From NCBI RefSeq assembly GCF_003697165.2, contig NZ_CP033092.2, positions 4,526,001 to 4,590,000 on the forward strand: 64,000 bases of DNA. Reading direction: 5' to 3'. This document shows, piece after piece, positions 56,394 to 64,000 of this stretch; the stretch's first letter is position 1, and the number at the start of each line of letters is the position of its first letter. The notes under the pieces are model-generated. The model was not told where the DNA came from. It was given only the letters and a program-made list of their open reading frames with translations, and did not search any database. The DNA comes from Escherichia coli DSM 30083 = JCM 1649 = ATCC 11775. Lineage in GTDB: Bacteria; Pseudomonadota; Gammaproteobacteria; Enterobacterales; Enterobacteriaceae. The position numbers and the translations under genes were made by a program.

Positions 56394-56777
56394 TCAGAAC
56401 CTCAGGCCAGTGATAAAGGATACCAGGCGAACCAGAATACCATCCAGTCCCCACAGGATCAGTGACATTACTGCGGTAACCGCAGCCACAATCAGCGTGG
56501 TGTGCAATGTTTCCTGGCGAGTCGGCCAAATGACCTTACGGACTTCGGTACGCGCTTCACGGGCAAAAGCAACGGTTGCTTTACCTTTTGTCGTTAACAG
56601 CGCGACACCACCCGCTGCAGCAATCAGAATTACTACGGCCAGCGCACGCAGCGGCAGCATAATGTCGCGATAAAGGTAGTTGCCGACAATCGCTACCAGG
56701 AGCAATGCCACCACAACGACCCACTTCATCGCTTCCAGGCCGCGCCCGCTTCCTTGAGCTTCGGTATTCGCACTCAT
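56394..56777 (-). CDS. secE: protein translocase subunit SecE
   Basis: An inner-membrane protein of 127 residues with three membrane segments (about 19-36, 44-62 and 93-118), the E. coli three-helix form. The conserved cytoplasmic part [13 protein letters not shown] (near 79-91) contacts SecY. It is cotranscribed with nusG. Confidence 0.97.
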
Positions 56778-56863
56778 AAACCAACCTGTCAGAAGTATTC
56801 TACAAACATTTTCACCCCGCGATCGCGAGGCAAACCAAATCGAAACGCGTATTAGCTTTTCGG

Positions 56864-56892
56864 ATTATACGCCCTCAACAGAGCCTGTCTCA
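56864..56892 (-). promoter_or_regulatory. candidate secE-nusG promoter
   Basis: A perfect -10 box TATAAT on the minus strand (+ 56864-56869) has TGAGAC 17 bp upstream, a weak -35. It lies about 87 bases before secE and after the tufB terminator. Confidence 0.5.
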
Positions 56893-56948
56893 GCAATGAT
56901 TATGACAAAGAAAATCACTGATGAGCCAGGTTCTGGTACGAAAGCGTG

Positions 56949-56976
56949 CAAAAAGGGCATCAAATGATGCCCTTTT
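56949..56976 (-). terminator. tufB terminator
   Basis: AAAAGGGCATCA and TGATGCCCTTTT form a perfect 12-bp stem with a two-base loop, with T-runs on both sides, 30 bases after the tufB stop. It can work in both directions. Confidence 0.92.
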
Positions 56977-57006
56977 AGTGCGCATTGCGTCAAATGTTAT
57001 CGGCAA

Positions 57007-58227
<1,221 letters not shown>

Positions 58228-58305
58228 TCACCACATCAACCAGGCAACATGCCCGACTTGTTGAATGCAATAAACAGAAGGAAAAAACAGGGAGGAGAAA
58301 AGAAG

Positions 58306-58381
58306 TGGTGCTGATAGGCAGATTCGAACTGCCGACCTCACCCTTACCAAGGGTGCGCTCTACCAACTGAGCTATATCAGC
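58306..58381 (-). tRNA. thrT: tRNA-Thr (anticodon GGT)
   Basis: A 76-nt cloverleaf with encoded CCA, starting GCTGATATAGCTCAGTTGG; the anticodon loop is CTTGGTAAG. It is the tRNA nearest tufB, 114 bases upstream of it. Confidence 0.97.
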
Positions 58382-58387
58382 ACATCT

Positions 58388-58462
<75 letters not shown>

Positions 58463-58578
58463 ATCCTGGAACTCGGCTACCTGATTTTCATTCTGCACTG
58501 AATATCGAGAGAAGCTCTCTTTATTCGAGCCGGTAAGCGAACTTATCGTCTCGGGCTACGCCATCGCGTGGCCGAAAT

Positions 58579-58663
<85 letters not shown>

Positions 58664-58671
58664 GGACTTGA

Positions 58672-58747
<76 letters not shown>

Positions 58748-58761
58748 ATCAAGTAGCGCGC

Positions 58762-58790
58762 ATTCTATGGAGACATGCGAGTTCATGCAA
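58762..58790 (-). promoter_or_regulatory. thrU-tufB operon promoter
   Basis: On the minus strand TTGCAT (-35, + 58785-58790) and TAGAAT (-10, + 58762-58767) are 17 bp apart, followed by the GC-rich discriminator GCGCGC that marks stringent control. A/T tracts upstream (58791-58815) fit UP/FIS activation. Confidence 0.85.
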
Positions 58791-59108
58791 CTAAAAAATT
58801 GCATAATTTGTTTTATTGGTCACATTTTATGCGACACGATGAAGAAACAGCCGAACGGAGGGCAGATTAGCACACTTTTTCAACATCATTGTGCTCAACA
58901 ATGTGCTCCTGCTAAACCATAATTCTTTTTATCAGATGGAATATCTGTCACATTGCTTTTCAACGATAGCTTCCTGGGAGAGATTTTTTCTTATTATTCC
59001 TCCCCATCTGGTGTTACCCTCCTGCCCATTAACCCATTCAACAGAACTGTGACGCGCCATGGCAAATATCGCTTTGCCGATAGAGCTATGACCGCCAGAA
59101 ACATGCTT
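58791..59108. other. thrU-coaA divergent intergenic region
   Basis: A 318-base gap. The left part should hold the FIS-dependent activation region of the tRNA-tufB promoter. ATTGTGCTCAACAATGTGCTC (58888-58908; key halves CAACATCATTGTGCTC and CAACAATGTGCTC form a direct repeat) is visible. The coaA reading frame stays open back to 58953. Confidence 0.5.
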
Positions 59109-60059
59109 ATGAGTATAAAAGAGCAAACGTTAATGACGCCTTACCTACAGTTTGACCGCAACCAGTGGGCAGCTCTGCGTGATTCCGTACCTATGACGTT
59201 ATCGGAAGATGAGATCGCCCGTCTCAAAGGTATTAATGAAGATCTCTCGTTAGAAGAAGTTGCCGAGATCTATTTACCTCTGTCACGTTTGCTGAACTTC
59301 TATATAAGCTCGAATCTGCGCCGTCAGGCAGTTCTGGAACAGTTTCTTGGTACCAACGGGCAACGCATTCCTTACATTATCAGTATTGCTGGTAGTGTCG
59401 CGGTGGGGAAAAGTACAACCGCCCGTGTATTGCAGGCGCTATTAAGCCGTTGGCCGGAACATCGTCGTGTTGAACTGATCACTACAGATGGCTTCCTTCA
59501 CCCTAATCAGGTTCTGAAAGAACGTGGTCTGATGAAGAAGAAAGGCTTCCCGGAATCGTATGATATGCATCGCCTGGTGAAGTTTGTTTCCGATCTCAAA
59601 TCCGGCGTGCCAAACGTTACAGCCCCTGTTTACTCGCATCTTATTTATGATGTGATCCCGGATGGAGATAAAACTGTTGTTCAGCCTGATATTTTAATTC
59701 TTGAAGGGTTAAATGTCTTACAGAGCGGGATGGATTATCCACACGATCCACATCATGTATTTGTTTCTGATTTTGTCGATTTTTCGATATATGTTGATGC
59801 ACCGGAAGACTTACTTCAGACGTGGTATATCAACCGTTTTCTGAAATTCCGCGAAGGGGCTTTTACAGACCCGGATTCCTATTTTCATAACTACGCGAAA
59901 TTAACTAAAGAAGAAGCTATTAAGACTGCCATGACATTGTGGAAAGAGATCAACTGGCTGAACTTAAAGCAAAATATTCTACCTACTCGCGAGCGTGCCA
60001 GTTTAATCCTGACGAAAAGTGCTAATCATGCAGTAGAAGAGGTCAGACTACGCAAATAA
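59109..60059 (+). CDS. coaA: pantothenate kinase CoaA
   Basis: The protein has 316 residues, the E. coli length. It makes 4'-phosphopantothenate, the control step of coenzyme A synthesis. The P-loop GSVAVGKST covers residues 95-103, with Lys101. The ATG at 59109 (MSIKEQTLMTPY) gives the known protein; a second start at MTPYLQF is also plausible. The frame is open for 52 codons upstream. It is convergent with birA. Confidence 0.96.
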   Translation: MSIKEQTLMTPYLQFDRNQWAALRDSVPMTLSEDEIARLKGINEDLSLEEVAEIYLPLSRLLNFYISSNLRRQAVLEQFLGTNGQRIPYIISIAGSVAVGKSTTARVLQALLSRWPEHRRVELITTDGFLHPNQVLKERGLMKKKGFPESYDMHRLVKFVSDLKSGVPNVTAPVYSHLIYDVIPDGDKTVVQPDILILEGLNVLQSGMDYPHDPHHVFVSDFVDFSIYVDAPEDLLQTWYINRFLKFREGAFTDPDSYFHNYAKLTKEEAIKTAMTLWKEINWLNLKQNILPTRERASLILTKSANHAVEEVRLRK

Positions 60060-60063
60060 TTTA

Positions 60064-60097
60064 AAGGGGAGTTAATGCTCCCCTTTCTTATTTTTCT
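60064..60097 (+). terminator. coaA terminator
   Basis: AAAGGGGAG, a 6-base loop and CTCCCCTTT are followed by CTTATTTTT, directly after the coaA stop. It may also serve birA on the other strand, although the T-run there is weaker. Confidence 0.85.
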
Positions 60098-61053
60098 GCA
60101 CTACGCAGGGATATTTCACCGCCCATCCAGGGTTTTATTATTCCATCCTGCTCAAGTAATAAAGCACCCTGTTTGTCTATTCCGCGTGAAATGCCAAATA
60201 TTTCTTTATCACCAATGATAAGTTTCACTGGGCGATTAATAAAATTATCCAACTTTTCCCAGCGCGAAAGATAAGGTGTCAATCCTTCTTGCTCGAAGAG
60301 TTCCAGCGCCGCGCGTAATTCACGTATCAGCATGGCCGCAAGAGTATTACGATCGAGATTGATCCCGGCTTCCTGCAGCGTGATCCACCCTTGATTAACG
60401 ACACTCTCTTCAACACGACGCATTGCCATGTTGATCCCTGCACCAATGACTATTTGCGCCGCATCGCCGGTTTTGCCAGTCAGCTCCACAAGAATGCCTG
60501 CCAGCTTGCGATCCTGCAGATAGAGGTCATTAGGCCATTTAACACGAACTTTATCTGCACCCAGCTTGCGTAATACTTCCGCCATCACGATACCGATAAC
60601 CAGACTTAAACCAATCGCCGCCGCCGGGCCCTGTTCCAGACGCCAGAACATCGACAAATATAAGTTCGCGCCAAAAGGCGAAAACCATTTCCGACCACGA
60701 CGACCACGGCCAGCATGCTGGTATTCTGCAACACAGGCATCGCCAGATTTAAGCTCTCCGATGCGGTCCAGGAGATACTGATTCGTGGAGTCAATAACTG
60801 GCAGCACGGCTACACTGCCGTCATCCAGCTGACTCAATATCTTTTCGGCATTAAGTAACTGGATTGGCTCGGGCAAGCTGTATCCTTTACCCGGAACAGT
60901 AAATACATCAACGCCCCAGTCACGCAGTGTCTGAATGTGTTTATTAATAGCCGCCCGGCTCATTCCCAGCGTTTCACCCAACTGCTCGCCAGAGTGAAAT
61001 TCGCCATTCGCTAACAGGGCGATCAATTTCAGTGGCACGGTGTTATCCTTCAT
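60088..61053 (-). CDS. birA: bifunctional biotin ligase / biotin operon repressor BirA
   Basis: The protein has 321 residues. The N-terminal winged helix-turn-helix (about 20-46) binds the bio operator; the ligase domain has the biotin-binding GRGRRG at residues 115-120 and the KWPNDLY segment with the catalytic lysine near 183. It attaches biotin to AccB. The start overlaps the murB stop by four bases. Confidence 0.97.
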   Translation of the reverse strand: MKDNTVPLKLIALLANGEFHSGEQLGETLGMSRAAINKHIQTLRDWGVDVFTVPGKGYSLPEPIQLLNAEKILSQLDDGSVAVLPVIDSTNQYLLDRIGELKSGDACVAEYQHAGRGRRGRKWFSPFGANLYLSMFWRLEQGPAAAIGLSLVIGIVMAEVLRKLGADKVRVKWPNDLYLQDRKLAGILVELTGKTGDAAQIVIGAGINMAMRRVEESVVNQGWITLQEAGINLDRNTLAAMLIRELRAALELFEQEGLTPYLSRWEKLDNFINRPVKLIIGDKEIFGISRGIDKQGALLLEQDGIIKPWMGGEISLRSAEK

Positions 61054-62078
61054 GAAATTGTCTCCACTGCGCTCACTTCACCTGATGCACCAATAAAGCG
61101 GACTTCAGGCTCAAGCCAGACATTAAATTTTTCACCCACTTTTTGTCTTACATGATGCGCCAGCTGTACAACATCTTCGCTTTTTGCATCGTGCTCATTT
61201 ATGAGAACCAGCGCCTGTTGACGGTGTACCGCAGCCCCACCAATTTGCGTCCCTTTAAGCTGGCACTGATCAATAAGCCAACCCGCGGCCAGTTTTACTG
61301 AACCATCCACCTGGGGGTAATGTGGGGCTGTTGGAAATTGTGCCAACAACGCGTTAGCAGTTTCGGCAGAAACAACAGGATTTTTGAAGAAACTACCCGC
61401 ATTACCGTTCACTTTTGGATCAGGGAGTTTGGTGGTGCGCATATGACACACCGCATCAAATACTTGCTGTGGCGTTACCGTTGAAGGATCCAGGCGAGTT
61501 AAGTCACCATACGTCAGTACAGGTTGCCACTCTTTTGGCAGACGCAGACCTACGGCTACAATGGCGAAGCGATCCTGGTATTCATGTTTAAAAATACTGT
61601 CTCGATAGCCAAAACGGCACTCTTTGGCAGTTAAGCGTACTTGCTTGCCTGTCGCCAGTTCAACACAATCAACATAAGCGCAAACTCGCTGTAATTCTAC
61701 GCCATAAGCACCAATATTCTGGATAGGTGATGAGCCGATACAACCAGGAATTAATGCCAGATTTTCCAGACCAGGCATACCTTCCTGCAAAGTGTATTTT
61801 ACCAGGCGATGCCAGTTTTCTCCGGCTCCTACATGTAAATACCACGCATCAGGTTCATCATGAATTTCGATACCTTTGATCCGGTTGATGATCACCGTGC
61901 CGCGATAGTCCTCCAGAAAAAGTACATTACTTCCTTCACCCAGAATAAGAACGGGTTGTCCTTCTGCGGTTGCATGCTGCCAGGCATTGAGTAATTGTTG
62001 TTCGTCTTCGGCACATACAATGTGCTGAGCATTATGATCAATGCCAAATGTGTTCCAGGGTTTTAAGGAGTGGTTCAT
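61050..62078 (-). CDS. murB: UDP-N-acetylenolpyruvoylglucosamine reductase MurB
   Basis: A flavoenzyme of 342 residues, the E. coli length. It makes UDP-MurNAc for peptidoglycan. Arg159 (FGYRDS) and Ser229 (NGNAGSFFKNP) are catalytic, and the FAD-binding ILGEGSNVLF lies near 45-54. It overlaps birA by four bases. The upstream neighbour on the same strand is rrnB, with a terminator between. Confidence 0.97.
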   Translation of the reverse strand: MNHSLKPWNTFGIDHNAQHIVCAEDEQQLLNAWQHATAEGQPVLILGEGSNVLFLEDYRGTVIINRIKGIEIHDEPDAWYLHVGAGENWHRLVKYTLQEGMPGLENLALIPGCIGSSPIQNIGAYGVELQRVCAYVDCVELATGKQVRLTAKECRFGYRDSIFKHEYQDRFAIVAVGLRLPKEWQPVLTYGDLTRLDPSTVTPQQVFDAVCHMRTTKLPDPKVNGNAGSFFKNPVVSAETANALLAQFPTAPHYPQVDGSVKLAAGWLIDQCQLKGTQIGGAAVHRQQALVLINEHDAKSEDVVQLAHHVRQKVGEKFNVWLEPEVRFIGASGEVSAVETIS

Positions 62079-62171
62079 AGCTGCTTTCCTGATGCAAAAA
62101 CGAGGCTAGTTTACCGTATCTGTGGGGGGATGGCTTGTAGATATGACGACAGGAAGAGTTTATAGAAACGC

Positions 62172-62201
62172 AAAAAGGCCCAGTCTTCCGACTGGGCCTT
62201 T
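62172..62201 (-). terminator. rrnB terminator
   Basis: AAAGGCCCAGTC, loop, GACTGGGCCTTT form a perfect 12-bp stem; on the minus strand TTTTTGCG follows. It is 11 bases after the 5S gene. Only one terminator is present here, whereas the K-12 rrnB end, as I recall it, has two (T1 and T2). Confidence 0.9.
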
Positions 62202-62212
62202 CGCTAAATTTG

Positions 62213-62332
62213 ATGCCTGGCAGTTCCCTACTCTCGCATGGGGAGACCCCACACTACCATCGGCGCTACGGCGTTTCACTTCTGAGTTCGGCATGGGGTC
62301 AGGTGGGACCGCCGCGCTAAGGCCGCCAGGCA
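62213..62332 (-). rRNA. rrfB: 5S ribosomal RNA of rrnB
   Basis: 120 nt, same as the copy at 22044-22163 apart from C instead of T at RNA nucleotide 22 (window position 62311 versus 22142). The gene next to it is murB, as for rrnB in K-12. Confidence 0.97.
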
Positions 62333-62425
62333 AATTCTGTTTCATTAACCCGCTTGTCGCCGGTTAATCTAATCTGTATCAGGCTGAAAATCTTCTCTCA
62401 TCCGCCAAAACATCTTCGGCGTTGT

Positions 62426-64000
<1,575 letters not shown>

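Overview
The window is a 64 kb piece of an Escherichia coli-type chromosome. It holds two ribosomal RNA operons (one complete, one cut by the window end), and almost every protein is recognisable as its E. coli counterpart at full length and in the order known from the 90-91 min region of K-12, read here in the reverse direction. Two markers point to a particular E. coli lineage: arpA is missing between aceK and iclR (only 16 bp separate them), and yjaA is present next to rrnE. In the Clermont typing scheme that combination is typical of phylogroup B2 (inference; chuA lies outside the window).

Layout. 1-396: start of rluF. 744-6457: a complete L-sorbose operon, sorCDFBAME, absent from K-12, with its control region at 397-743. 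6458-9249: pepE and yjbB with REP/BIME repeats between them. 9250-10260: an AT-rich islet with two small unrecognised genes placed directly after the metH terminator. 10292-20922: metH, iclR, the glyoxylate-bypass operon aceBAK, and metA. 21079-21969: yjaB and yjaA. 22044-27378: rrnE (5S, 23S, tRNA-Glu, 16S, promoters P2 and P1, all on the minus strand). 27550-30563: purHD with a PurR operator. 30560-33915: the zinc-responsive zraPSR locus with two divergent sigma-54 promoters. 33917-38846: yjaH, hupA, yjaG, nfi, hemE, nudC and rsd. 38900-44443: thiCEFSGH behind a TPP riboswitch. 44683-58191: the transcription/translation cluster rpoC, rpoB, rplL, rplJ, rplA, rplK, nusG, secE, tufB. 58306-58747: four tRNA genes upstream of tufB. 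59109-62078: coaA, birA, murB. 62172-64000: rrnB terminator, 5S and the 3' part of 23S.

How it works together. Central carbon switching (aceBAK/iclR), methionine synthesis (metA, metH), purine synthesis (purHD), thiamine synthesis (thi), coenzyme A and biotin functions (coaA, birA), and the core of RNA and protein synthesis lie side by side. The accessory content is small: the sor operon gives PTS uptake of L-sorbose and conversion by way of glucitol-6-phosphate to fructose-6-phosphate, and the islet after metH is of unknown function. I saw no prophage, transposase, integrase, CRISPR array or restriction system. The least explained parts are the islet, the repeated TGCACA-type palindromes around sorC, the diverged ZraS sensor domain and several hairpins placed inside or against neighbouring signals.
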